From assembly GCF_002530675.1 (NCBI RefSeq), contig NZ_PCMX01000034.1, positions 1 through 48,344 on the forward strand: DNA of 48,344 bases, given 5' to 3'. The notes beneath the pieces were generated by a model. The model did not search any database, was not told the DNA's origin, and was given only the letters and a program-made list of their open reading frames with translations. Made by a program: the position numbers and the translations under genes. Positions 15,877 through 23,776 of the stretch are shown piece by piece (the first letter of the stretch is position 1; each line of letters begins with the position of its first letter). Source of the DNA: Flavobacterium columnare NBRC 100251 = ATCC 23463. GTDB lineage: Bacteria > Bacteroidota > Bacteroidia > Flavobacteriales > Flavobacteriaceae.

Positions 15877-15914
15877 TAAAAAGGTTTATTGAAAAAAATT
15901 CCAACAAACCTTTA
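15877..15914 (-). terminator. Probable terminator downstream of the 16006-16473 gene
   Basis: AAAGGTTTATTG (about 15880-15891) pairs with CAACAAACCTTT (15902-15913) with one mismatch. On the minus strand the hairpin is followed by TTTTTAG. It lies 92 bases after the stop codon. Confidence 0.5.
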
Positions 15915-16005
15915 AAAACAAACACTTTAAACCAATTAAAGTATTACAATAAAACGAATACATTTACAACAAAAGTATATAGATCTTTATAAAATATTAC
16001 TTTTT

Positions 16006-16473
16006 TTAATCATTGGGATACATCAAAATTTCGGCTGGCTCAAAAGATACCTTTCCCTTTGGTTCTACAAAGTATTTTAAAAGAACCTCTCCCCAACCTG
16101 ATTCTCCTGTAAAATCAGCAATTATCCAACGGTGATTTAAAAAACGAACTTTATTAATTACCATCCCTTCGTATGAAACTAAAGGATTTCCTTTGGGGTT
16201 ATTATTCATTTCTACTAATTCTTCTTTTATTCGAGGCATTAATTCATCTATATCCTGATCTTCAAAATAATCTCTAGCCTTGTCATTGTACATTAATGAA
16301 AAATAGTCCCCCTCTTCTTTTTCTGCAACAATCTTAGCTATCGAATCTTTTATCTTTTTCTTATATTTTTCCGTTGTTTCGCTATCGTGATTAAATTTTT
16401 TAGTAGCATACATCAGTTGAAAAATATTCATTAAAACCGAAAAGATAAATCCGTATAAAAGTAATTTTCTCAT
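16006..16473 (-). CDS. Membrane-anchored or secreted protein of unknown function
   Basis: A 155-residue protein with an N-terminal hydrophobic segment (about 4-23, LLLYGFIFSVLMNIFQLMYA) that may be an anchor or an uncleaved signal. The rest is a small alpha/beta region with AEKEEGDYFSLMYNDKARDYFE (about 50-71) and RWIIADFTGESGWGEVLLKYFVE (about 115-137). It resembles short uncharacterised flavobacterial proteins. The start is three bases after the stop of the upstream MBL-hydrolase gene, so the two are almost certainly one transcript. No function can be assigned. Confidence 0.75.
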   Translation of the reverse strand: MRKLLLYGFIFSVLMNIFQLMYATKKFNHDSETTEKYKKKIKDSIAKIVAEKEEGDYFSLMYNDKARDYFEDQDIDELMPRIKEELVEMNNNPKGNPLVSYEGMVINKVRFLNHRWIIADFTGESGWGEVLLKYFVEPKGKVSFEPAEILMYPND

Positions 16474-16476
16474 ATA

Positions 16477-17241
16477 TTAAATAGTTATTTCTAAATTATC
16501 ATAAGCAACCCATACATTATCTGGTAATTTTTTTTGAATTTCTTCATGAAACCCAAACAAATGACTTATATGGGTTAAATAAGCTCTCTTTGGTTTTACT
16601 TTTTTTATTAATGTCAACGCCTCCTCTAAATTAAAGTGTGTATCATGTAATTCTTCTCGTAACGCATTAATCACCAAAACTTCCAATCCTAAAAGTTTTT
16701 TTAATTCTTCTTGATCAATACTTTTAACATCGGTTAAATAAGCAAAACGATCCAAACGATAACCAAAGGTTTGTAAATTACCGTGCCAAACACTTATTGG
16801 CTCTATCATTTTATCATTTATTTTTATTACCTGCCCATTAATTACCGTATGTTCATCTACACTAGGTGCTCCTGGATATTTGTCAACCGTTTCAAAGATA
16901 TAATCAAATCTTTTTTCTAAATTTTTCAAAACCCGTTCATGCGCATAAATAGGTATATTTCCTTGTTTAAAGAAAAAAGGGCGTATATCATCTAGCCCCG
17001 CTGTATGATCAGCGTGTTCATGTGTAAAAAAAATAGCATCAATTTTGGGACATTTAGACAAAAGCATTTGTTGCCTAAAATCAGGACCACAATCTATTAT
17101 AAATGAATCATGATCCCACTCTATCCATACAGAAACACGCAAACGTTTGTCTTTTACATCCTCACTTAAACAAACAGGATGATCACTCCCTATTACGGGT
17201 ATTCCTTGTGAAGTTCCGGTACCTAAAAAATATATTTTCAA
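16477..17241 (-). CDS. MBL-fold metallo-hydrolase, PhnP-like
   Basis: A 254-residue metallo-beta-lactamase-fold hydrolase. The N-terminus LGTGTSQGIPVIG and the ligand motif THEHADHTAGLDDIRP (THEHADH at 73-79) are those of the PhnP/cyclic-phosphodiesterase branch. Later ligands include SVWHG (about 153-157), YLTDVK and the C-terminal THISHLFGFHEE. It is probably a di-metal phosphodiesterase, but the substrate is unknown and no phn genes are nearby. A perfect TATTTTTG lies at 17259-17266 on the minus strand. It is the first gene of a two-gene operon. Confidence 0.88.
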   Translation of the reverse strand: MKIYFLGTGTSQGIPVIGSDHPVCLSEDVKDKRLRVSVWIEWDHDSFIIDCGPDFRQQMLLSKCPKIDAIFFTHEHADHTAGLDDIRPFFFKQGNIPIYAHERVLKNLEKRFDYIFETVDKYPGAPSVDEHTVINGQVIKINDKMIEPISVWHGNLQTFGYRLDRFAYLTDVKSIDQEELKKLLGLEVLVINALREELHDTHFNLEEALTLIKKVKPKRAYLTHISHLFGFHEEIQKKLPDNVWVAYDNLEITI

Positions 17242-17258
17242 TAGAAATCCTTTTTTTA

Positions 17259-17266
17259 CAAAAATA
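17259..17266 (-). promoter_or_regulatory. -7 promoter box of the PhnP-like gene
   Basis: Minus-strand TATTTTTG, 17 bases before the start codon at 17241, in the 78-base divergent gap. Confidence 0.55.
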
Positions 17267-17273
17267 AATATTA

Positions 17274-17305
17274 TTTGATAAAAAATAAGGCTTTTACTAC
17301 CTTTA
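17274..17305 (+). promoter_or_regulatory. Predicted promoter of the 17320 gene
   Basis: TTTG at 17274-17277 and TACCTTTA at 17298-17305 (last base off consensus) are separated by 20 bases. The predicted start near 17311 excludes the TTG codon at 17275 as a start and supports ATG 17320. Confidence 0.55.
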
Positions 17306-17319
17306 CACCGTATTTAATT

Positions 17320-18780
17320 ATGAAGATGAAAGATCTACAAAACGAAATTAGATTAAAAGGAGATAGAGAGATTGAACAAATCCCTTCCATCAGCGATAAA
17401 GCCCTAAGAATCAATCTGAACGAAAACATATACGGTACTTTTGCCGAAATAGGTGCTGGACAAGAAACTGTTAGACATTTTTTTAGAGCTGGAGCTTCTT
17501 CTGGCACTATTGCCAAAGCAATGAGTGCGTATGATAAGGATTTTAGTGATGCTATCTATGGAATAGAAGATGACGGACGTTATGTAACAGAAAGTCGCTT
17601 ACGTAAAATGCTTCAACACGAGATTGAATTAGTTGAACAACGCCTAAAAAGAGAAAAACATCCTAATAAATTATTTTTTAGTTATGCAAACACTGTGGCT
17701 ACTATAGATTTTGCAAAACAATACAAAGGCCATGGATGGGTAGGTATTATTTTTCAATTAGATCCAGATGAAGCATATAATGAAATTATTCTTCATATTC
17801 GTTTTAAAGAAAATGATGCCAAACTACAACAAGAAACTTTAGGTAAACTGGGAGTAAACTTAATTTACGGTGCTTTTTATAAATACAATGATCCTAAACG
17901 TTTATTACGTTATTTATACGATCATATAGACAAAGACCAATTAGAAATTGATACTGTAAATTTTTCAGGACCTCGTTTCAACCAAGTTGACAACCGCTTA
18001 ATGAGTTTACAATTAGTATGCAATGGTATGACTGATGCTGTTATGTTTGATCCTAATGCCAAAAACGTATTACCCGCTCAAATCTTATATAAGAAAAATA
18101 TTTTAAGTTTCCGCCCTGTTACGAAAGTAAACATGGATATGTATGAAAAATCACTACAAATGTTTCTCCAAGAAAACAAAGTAAAAGAAGAAAACACTCT
18201 TGTGGTCTTTGAAATTACCTTATCTAATTTACGTTCCGATGGCGAAATTGATGAAAAAGATTTCTTAGATCGCGCAGAATTACTTTGCTCATTAGGACAA
18301 ACTGTTCTCATTTCAAATTTCCAAGAATATTATAAAGTTGTAGAATATTTCTCTAACTATACCAAAGAGCGTATGGGACTTGCTATGGGAGTAAATAACT
18401 TAATTGATATTTTTGATGAAAAGTACTATCGTCACTTAAGCGGCGGAATCCTGGAAGCTTTTGGTAAATTATTCTATCGCGATATGAAAGTTTATTTGTA
18501 TCCAATGGAAGATGAAGATGGAACTATTCTTACCTCTCAAAACCTAAAAGTCCATCCTAGAATGAAAGAATTATATAAATTCTTTGCCTACAATGGAAAA
18601 GTAATTGACATTACAGATTTTGACAAATCACATTTAAAAATATTTTCTAGAGAAGTTCTAAAAATGATTGGATGTGGCAAACCAGGATGGGAAGAAATGC
18701 TCCCAAAAGGTATTGCAGAACTCATCAAACGCGATCATCTTTTTGGTTGTGATGAAAATAAAAAGATTGAAAAAGTATAA
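17320..18780 (+). CDS. Large conserved protein of unknown function
   Basis: With ATG 17320 the product is 486 residues, soluble, with no signal peptide or membrane segment. The N-terminal block is strongly conserved in style: NLNENIYGTFAEIGAGQETV, then FFRAGASSGTIAKAMSAYD and EDDGRYVTESRLRKML. Later blocks are YANTVATIDFAKQYKGHGWVG and FSGPRFNQVDNRLMSLQLV. Related proteins in Bacteroidota have been labelled as nucleotide adenylyltransferases or even TonB receptors, but I see neither an HxGH nucleotidyltransferase motif nor any receptor feature, so I give no function. It has its own promoter and a clear terminator, and is monocistronic. Confidence 0.85.
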   Translation: MKMKDLQNEIRLKGDREIEQIPSISDKALRINLNENIYGTFAEIGAGQETVRHFFRAGASSGTIAKAMSAYDKDFSDAIYGIEDDGRYVTESRLRKMLQHEIELVEQRLKREKHPNKLFFSYANTVATIDFAKQYKGHGWVGIIFQLDPDEAYNEIILHIRFKENDAKLQQETLGKLGVNLIYGAFYKYNDPKRLLRYLYDHIDKDQLEIDTVNFSGPRFNQVDNRLMSLQLVCNGMTDAVMFDPNAKNVLPAQILYKKNILSFRPVTKVNMDMYEKSLQMFLQENKVKEENTLVVFEITLSNLRSDGEIDEKDFLDRAELLCSLGQTVLISNFQEYYKVVEYFSNYTKERMGLAMGVNNLIDIFDEKYYRHLSGGILEAFGKLFYRDMKVYLYPMEDEDGTILTSQNLKVHPRMKELYKFFAYNGKVIDITDFDKSHLKIFSREVLKMIGCGKPGWEEMLPKGIAELIKRDHLFGCDENKKIEKV

Positions 18781-18802
18781 CTTTACACTATAAAACTATC
18801 CA

Positions 18803-18842
18803 AAAAAACGACTTAGAAAACTTTTCCTAAGTTGTTTTTTTG
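18803..18842 (+). terminator. Intrinsic terminator after the 17320 gene
   Basis: AAAAAACGACTTAG (18803-18816) pairs with CTAAGTTGTTTTTT (18827-18840), one G-U pair, loop of 10, then T. It starts 23 bases after the stop. Confidence 0.8.
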
Positions 18843-19120
18843 GTTCTTTAAAAACTAAAAAAATCAGACAATTCTAATTTTATTATTATCCCCCTGCATT
18901 TCAAGCAAAAAACTAACGAAATCAATGGTCTAGGTTATAAAATTTCAATATTTCTTACACCTTCTTTACACCCCTTTCTAATTAAAAAAGGAGTACCTTT
19001 TCTACTTATAGTAGTTATTTTCTATACCTAAAATCAATCGTTTTTTGCTGGTTAGATACAATTCCAAAAAGAGTCTTTTTTTTAAAAAGCAAAAGAGCTA
19101 TTTTATTTTTATTAAACACG
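18843..19120. other. Intergenic region before the TerB-like gene
   Basis: AT-rich, no open frame, no RNA-like structure that I can support. A few T- and A-runs near 19075-19090 could weakly stop the TerB-like transcript. Confidence 0.5.
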
Positions 19121-19522
19121 TCAATTCAACTGTTCTTGAAAAGCTCCTATAACTACCTCTGCTTCTAACATTTGATTAGGTGCCTTTTCCATTAAATAAA
19201 GCACTCTTTTCATAGCGCCTGGATTCAATCCCATATTAATCCCTATTTCAACTATTCTTTCTTTTTCTCTAATATGTAAAACACCATCACAGTGCATTAA
19301 TAAAGCTAATCTATAAAATTGTAAAACACGTTGGAACTCATCCTTCAGTACTTGTCTTTCTCCTTTTAATTTAAATAACTCCAAAAATGTTGCTTTATCT
19401 ATCTCTAATTCTTGTGCTACTATCCAAAGGAAATCATATTCTCTATCATGTAATTCTCCATCTACAATTGCAAATGCAATCATCTCTTTTAACAAATTAA
19501 TCTTTTCTTTTTGGGTATTCAT
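19121..19522 (-). CDS. TerB-like domain protein
   Basis: A 133-residue, all-helical, acidic cytoplasmic protein. The pattern KEMIAFAIVDGELHDREYDFLWIVAQELEID (about 12-42) followed by a second LLMHCDGVLHIREKERIVEIGINMGL (about 73-98) is the two-repeat layout of the TerB/DjlA-like fold, with acidic residues (DGELHDRE, DGVLHIREKE) that bind metal in relatives. Its role in this organism is unknown, and no ter genes are adjacent. A well-formed promoter lies upstream, and it is transcribed alone. Confidence 0.75.
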   Translation of the reverse strand: MNTQKEKINLLKEMIAFAIVDGELHDREYDFLWIVAQELEIDKATFLELFKLKGERQVLKDEFQRVLQFYRLALLMHCDGVLHIREKERIVEIGINMGLNPGAMKRVLYLMEKAPNQMLEAEVVIGAFQEQLN

Positions 19523-19541
19523 AACTTATTTCATTTCTTAA

Positions 19542-19572
19542 CAAATCTATAATTTTGTACTGAATATACAAA
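19542..19572 (-). promoter_or_regulatory. Predicted promoter of the TerB-like gene
   Basis: On the minus strand TTTG (19572-19569) and TAGATTTG (19549-19542) are separated by 19 bases, an exact match to the flavobacterial -33/-7 consensus. Confidence 0.7.
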
Positions 19573-19635
19573 AATTAACATTTCTGTATCGTATGAACAA
19601 GCCCTTTATAAGATAAATAATATAGATTAAAACCG

Positions 19636-19643
19636 TATCTTTG
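19636..19643 (+). promoter_or_regulatory. -7 promoter box of the DUF1456 gene
   Basis: TATCTTTG matches TAnnTTTG and lies 18 bases before ATG 19662. Confidence 0.6.
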
Positions 19644-19661
19644 AAAAAATTTTAACGTCAC

Positions 19662-20081
19662 ATGACAAACAACGATATATTTAAAAAATTAAGAGTTGCT
19701 CTTCAACTTAGAGATGATCAAATAGTAGAAATTCTTGAACTCGTAGATTTTAGAATTTCAAAAGGTGAATTAGGGAATATTTTTCGTAATGAAGACCACC
19801 CTAAATATATGGAATGTGGAGATCAAATACTACGCAATTTCTTAAATGCCTTAATTATTTATTTAAGAGGAAATAAAGAAATTTCTAAAAACCCTTTAGA
19901 AATTTTGAATGCAAACAAACAAAATATAAAAAAACTTCCATCTGATAAGTCCATCGAAAAAAAGCCAGCTGACAAAATATTTAAGCCCATAAACAAGCAA
20001 GCTTCTTTTAAAAAAAACACCAAAACTTCGAATCCTGTTTTCGAACCTGTTCGTTTTAAAAACGGTAAGAAAAAAGGCTAA
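19662..20081 (+). CDS. DUF1456 (YehS-like) protein
   Basis: A 139-residue cytoplasmic protein. Residues 1-70 show one full DUF1456 unit: MTNNDIFKKLRVALQLRDD, then ELVDFRISKGELGNIFRNEDHPKYMECGDQILRNFLNALI. The family is of unknown function and usually carries two such units. Here the second is replaced by a Lys-rich disordered tail (about 75-139, ending KNGKKKG), so it looks like a single-unit form with a basic, possibly nucleic-acid-binding tail. A hairpin follows the stop. Confidence 0.85.
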   Translation: MTNNDIFKKLRVALQLRDDQIVEILELVDFRISKGELGNIFRNEDHPKYMECGDQILRNFLNALIIYLRGNKEISKNPLEILNANKQNIKKLPSDKSIEKKPADKIFKPINKQASFKKNTKTSNPVFEPVRFKNGKKKG

Positions 20082-20089
20082 ATAACATC

Positions 20090-20121
20090 GTTTCCTCTTA
20101 CCTCTTACGTAAAGAGGAAAC
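20090..20121 (+). terminator. Hairpin after the DUF1456 gene
   Basis: GTTTCCTCTT (20090-20099) pairs perfectly with AAGAGGAAAC (20112-20121), loop of 12. The following bases are CATTAATC rather than a T run, so efficiency as a terminator is doubtful. Confidence 0.5.
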
Positions 20122-20269
20122 ATTAATCATTATTTTACTCTCTTTTTCTAGATAAATTTCAAAAAACGTTCTTTTTGACTTTTCTTTTTCTTAAACACAT
20201 TGTTAATTTTACTTTAAACTACAAGAAATATCATAAGGTTTAACTACATTAGCAAAGACAATTCTAGTT

Positions 20270-21025
20270 ATGAGATATTTTATATTTATACTTTTAAGCT
20301 TTTTCAATTCTTCTTTTTTGGGGCAAGAAACCACCGTAAAAGGAACTATTATCAACAACAATACCTTAACTCCAATTTGGAATGTTAATATAGTGAATAC
20401 CAATAAAGTCCGTGGTGCTATATCAGATGCCAAAGGAAATTTTGAAATCAAGGCTGATGTAAATGATAATTTGCTTATTTCATGTTTAGGTTTTCAGTCT
20501 ATTGAAATTAGAGTAACCAATGACTGGCTAAAAAATCAAAATTTCCGAATAAAATTAACAGAAAAAGCGTATGCTTTAGAAGAAATAGTAATTCCACCTT
20601 ATGAACTTACAGGTTATCTAGAAGTAGACTCTAAATTAATTCCTGAACGAGAAAATTATTGGTACTCTATAGCAGGTCTTACCAAACGATACGAAGGAGG
20701 AGAAAACTCTCCTAATGCTTTTAATAGGGTAATTGGTTCTTTATTTAATCCTGCTGATGCACTTTATAATTTCTTTGGAAAAAAACCAACAGAACTCAAG
20801 AAATTAAAAGAGTTGAGAAAAGATGAAAACATAAGAAATATACTACAAAATCGTTACGATCGTCAAACCATTTATCTAATGTTTGGTATCAATGAAAAAG
20901 AATTAAATGAAATCTTGGAACGTTGTAATTACTCTGAATCTTTTATGAAAACGGCCAATGACCTTCAGATTCTAGATGCCATCAATGGGTGTTATGAGGA
21001 ATATAAAATACTTAAGAAAAAATAA
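20270..21025 (+). CDS. Carboxypeptidase-like regulatory-domain protein, exported
   Basis: A 251-residue exported protein. A signal peptide (MRYFIFILLSFFNSSFLGQ, about 1-19) is followed by a CarboxypepD_reg-like domain (about 22-100), with TVKGTIINNNTLTPIWNVNIVN and GAISDAKGNFEIKADVNDNLLISCLGF. A short linker (EEIVIPPYELTG) resembles the hinge before a TonB plug, but no plug or barrel follows. The C-terminal half (about 110-251) is charged and helical. It belongs to a common Bacteroidota envelope family of unknown function. A bidirectional terminator follows. Confidence 0.8.
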   Translation: MRYFIFILLSFFNSSFLGQETTVKGTIINNNTLTPIWNVNIVNTNKVRGAISDAKGNFEIKADVNDNLLISCLGFQSIEIRVTNDWLKNQNFRIKLTEKAYALEEIVIPPYELTGYLEVDSKLIPERENYWYSIAGLTKRYEGGENSPNAFNRVIGSLFNPADALYNFFGKKPTELKKLKELRKDENIRNILQNRYDRQTIYLMFGINEKELNEILERCNYSESFMKTANDLQILDAINGCYEEYKILKKK

Positions 21026-21068
21026 TCTTTTTTATTTAGAAACATCCTAAAATTTCACAGATAATAAT

Positions 21069-21105
21069 AAAACATAAGAGGCGCTAAAGCACCTCTTATG
21101 TTTTT
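21069..21105. terminator. Bidirectional terminator between convergent genes
   Basis: AAAACATAAGAGG (21069-21081) pairs with CCTCTTATGTTTT (21092-21104), with a small GC/GC pair near the loop and a run of A or T on each side. It serves both the 20270 gene (+) and the DUF2490 gene (-). Confidence 0.85.
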
Positions 21106-21116
21106 ATAATAAAAAG

Positions 21117-21839
21117 CTAATCATGATCTGGTGTGGGTGCTTCTACAGGAGCACTATTGGATTTATCAATTGTAAAATTTAAACCACAAAATATAAAATG
21201 CAAATTTGTGTTTGTTTTTAAACCAAAATCTCTTTGAAATAAATAACCTAAGGATACTCCAAAATCTTTAGAAAGCTGATAACCTCCTCCTGCATACATT
21301 CTGTTTCTTTTTATAACAGGGTTATCTGGGCCTAAAAACAGCTCATCATACGCATTTACAAAAAAAGTATTCGCATCAACTTTCTTATTATTAATAGGTA
21401 TAATAACATTTATTCGATCTCTGTAACGCTCTGTATTTGTATTTATACCTGTAATAGGATTATGAAAAAGTCTTTTTTCTCCCCTCATTCTATTTTCAAA
21501 TTTAACACGTCCAATTGTTTTTGCATAAGTATACTGTAGCCAGAAGCGTAATTCTTCGTTTGAAATACTTTTTTCTCTATAATTAGCATATCTTCCTAAA
21601 CCTAAAAAGGCTTGATTACTTGAATTTATATTATAGCCACTTCCTCCTTTTACTTCATAATAATCAACAGTAGTCAAATCAGCAATTGACCGAGCTTGCA
21701 ACTCGCCATAAACATACCATTTTTTATTAAATTTATACGTCAACGAAAGTGTAGAAAACCCTGACAAATGTTCTTCGTTTTGCCCTAAAACATTTCCTAT
21801 ACTAAAAACCAGTAACAGGATTAAAAGATTTTTTTTCAT
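21117..21839 (-). CDS. DUF2490 outer-membrane-type protein
   Basis: A 240-residue protein with a signal peptide (MKKNLLILLLVFSIGNVLGQ, 1-20). It then alternates strand-like segments, such as TYKFNKKWYVYGELQARS (about 33-50), FLGLGRYANYREKSISNEELRFWLQYTYA and MYAGGGYQLSKDFGVSLGYLFQRDF, which fit a small beta-barrel of the DUF2490 family. Unlike most outer-membrane proteins it ends in a charged tail (APVEAPTPDHD) after the last strand (LHFIFCGLNFTID). The function is unknown. It is transcribed alone toward a shared terminator. Confidence 0.8.
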   Translation of the reverse strand: MKKNLLILLLVFSIGNVLGQNEEHLSGFSTLSLTYKFNKKWYVYGELQARSIADLTTVDYYEVKGGSGYNINSSNQAFLGLGRYANYREKSISNEELRFWLQYTYAKTIGRVKFENRMRGEKRLFHNPITGINTNTERYRDRINVIIPINNKKVDANTFFVNAYDELFLGPDNPVIKRNRMYAGGGYQLSKDFGVSLGYLFQRDFGLKTNTNLHFIFCGLNFTIDKSNSAPVEAPTPDHD

Positions 21840-21910
21840 GTTTAGCGTTAGATTAAAAAATATTAAATTAAAGTTGTGTGTTGTATATTGAACTGTTGTT
21901 CTTTTAACCT

Positions 21911-22081
21911 AAATTATACGTTAGCCTTTGTGATGAAAACGAAAAGGGCAAAGAAGATAAAAATACAAGTTTTTTTTTCTCACCTCCATAGTTTTACTAT
22001 ATTGAGGATAAAAAATGAAGTACTTTTTAGATTCAAGGTCGTTTTTATGTGTAATAAATTGCTAATGCGTAATCTGGATTA
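21911..22081 (+). repeat. Dispersed imperfect repeat, copy R3
   Basis: The best-preserved copy, 171 bp. It begins AAATTATACGTTAGCC (21911-21926) and ends GCTAATGCGTAATCTGG (22061-22077). Reading the end in reverse complement gives CCAGATTACGCATTAGC, which matches the start imperfectly. Internal words GATGAAAACGAAAAGGGCAA, AGTTTTACTATATTGAGGAT and TTTTTAGATTCAAGGTC recur in R1 and R2. It lies between the DUF2490 start and the phosphate operon terminator. Confidence 0.7.
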
Positions 22082-22084
22082 AAA

Positions 22085-22112
22085 AAAAAGAGGCTAAAAA
22101 TAGCCTCTTTTT
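22085..22112 (-). terminator. Intrinsic terminator of the DUF47-PiT operon
   Basis: AAAAAGAGGCTA (22085-22096) pairs with TAGCCTCTTTTT (22101-22112), loop AAAA (TTTT on the transcript strand), followed by T on the minus strand. It lies 16 bases after the PiT stop. Confidence 0.85.
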
Positions 22113-22127
22113 AGAGAAATAATATAA

Positions 22128-23753
22128 TTAATTAAAAACTGACAAAATATAATAAATAATTGCGGCAACTAATGCTGATACAGGAATGGTTAAAATCCAA
22201 GCCCAAATTAAATTTATGGTTATCCCCCATCTTACAGCACTCAATCGCTTAGTTGCACCAACACCTATAATAGATCCAGTAATCGTATGGGTTGTAGACA
22301 CAGGAACCCCCATTTGAGAAACTGTAAAAAGCGTTAAAGCACCTGCTGTTTCAGAACAAACTCCTTCTAAAGGAGTAACTTTGGTAATTTTAGTTCCCAT
22401 TGTTTTTACGATTTTCCAACCGCCCATCAATGTTCCTAAACCTATCATTAAATAACACCCAAAAGCAATCCATATAGGCATTGTTTTATTCGTAACCTTA
22501 GTTTCAACCTTTGCTTTAATCTCTTCTTTTAACCTTCCTTTTTCATCTACGTACTTTGCAAATATTTTAGCATAACGATACGCAGGATTTAATTCTTTGT
22601 CTTTAAAAATAACTTCTTTTGTATCAGTATCATGCACATCTTTTTTATCAGTATATACATGTAATGTTTTTAACTGTTTGACTGCTTTTTCAAAGTTACT
22701 CAAATCAATATTTTCTTTTTTCAAATGCAAAAGGAAAGGATTACTAGAATTAATTCCTGCAACTAACTTTTCATCTTCATAAATATTTTGTTTTGTAGAT
22801 AAATCAATAATCTTTTTTCCATCTACATAAATTGTATCTTTATCGAAAATACCAATAGCTGGTTTAAATTTTTTAATTTTACCTTCGTCGTTAGTATATT
22901 TTACTTGTAAAACTTCTGTTACTTGTAATAAACTAGGTACTTCTCCTTTTACCTCTCCTCTTCTTACTCCATTAGCATATACAATACAAGCAGCACAAAT
23001 AATTCCCATTACTTTTTGAGAATCGGCTCCACCGTGACCTAATGAAAAGGCTGCTGAAGACAATAATTGTAATTTTTTATATAAATTACCTTCTTTCATA
23101 GCCGTATTGTTTTTACCTACAACTATTTCAAAAATGATAAAAATTAACACAAACGAAGACAATAAAACGCCTATGATCCAAATCATAATGGGCTTGATAT
23201 CAAAAATATCTTTATAGGCCCAAGTCATATAAACTGTAAAAACAGTTAACAGGATATAACAGAACAATTTTATAAAGAAATTTCTTTGAATTGTCATGAG
23301 TGTAATAATAAAGGATATAACTCCCCCTATGATTGGTGCTAAAACAATAAACATCAAGGGCTTTGTAATTTCTTCTAACTTCAACACATCAAAACCTGCG
23401 TGCGCTACGGCTGCCCCCGCAAATCCACCAATAAGTGTATGAGAAGAAGATGAAGGTATTCCTAGCCACCACGTTAACAAATTCCATACTGTAGCTGCTA
23501 ACAAACCTGACAGAATCACCCACAAGTCAATAACCGAGTTATCCACTGTTTTTGCTACTGTATTACCTACACTCATATCAAAAACCCAATAAGCAGCGAA
23601 GTTAAATATTGCAGCCCATATTACAGCCTGAGTTGGCGATAATACCTTTGTTGAAACCACTGTAGCAATCGAATTGGTCGCATCGTGAAAACCGTTGACC
23701 AAGTCGAAGCCCATAGCTACAACAATTATTATAATTAATAAAGCAAATTCCAT
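22128..23753 (-). CDS. Inorganic phosphate transporter, PiT family
   Basis: A 541-residue inner-membrane phosphate symporter. The two diagnostic repeats are present: GFHDATNSIATVVSTKVLSP (21-40) and VPVSTTHTITGSIIGVGATK (about 484-503), with about ten membrane segments and the SLGHGGADSQK motif (237-247). Residues about 265-425 are a hydrophilic insert between membrane segments that is longer than in many PiT proteins and has a strand-rich centre (IGIFDKDTIYVDGKKIIDL). It follows the DUF47 gene by 23 bases, the usual PiT partner, and shares its Pho-box-like promoter. The transporter family is certain, but whether the coupling ion is H+ or Na+ is not visible. Confidence 0.95.
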   Translation of the reverse strand: MEFALLIIIIVVAMGFDLVNGFHDATNSIATVVSTKVLSPTQAVIWAAIFNFAAYWVFDMSVGNTVAKTVDNSVIDLWVILSGLLAATVWNLLTWWLGIPSSSSHTLIGGFAGAAVAHAGFDVLKLEEITKPLMFIVLAPIIGGVISFIITLMTIQRNFFIKLFCYILLTVFTVYMTWAYKDIFDIKPIMIWIIGVLLSSFVLIFIIFEIVVGKNNTAMKEGNLYKKLQLLSSAAFSLGHGGADSQKVMGIICAACIVYANGVRRGEVKGEVPSLLQVTEVLQVKYTNDEGKIKKFKPAIGIFDKDTIYVDGKKIIDLSTKQNIYEDEKLVAGINSSNPFLLHLKKENIDLSNFEKAVKQLKTLHVYTDKKDVHDTDTKEVIFKDKELNPAYRYAKIFAKYVDEKGRLKEEIKAKVETKVTNKTMPIWIAFGCYLMIGLGTLMGGWKIVKTMGTKITKVTPLEGVCSETAGALTLFTVSQMGVPVSTTHTITGSIIGVGATKRLSAVRWGITINLIWAWILTIPVSALVAAIIYYILSVFN

Positions 23754-23776
23754 TTTTTTAAAATAATTTAGAGCGA

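Noticed and set aside
21876..22082. 68-codon plus-strand frame
   Set aside because: It runs through dispersed repeat R3, and the frame is not kept in R1 or R2.
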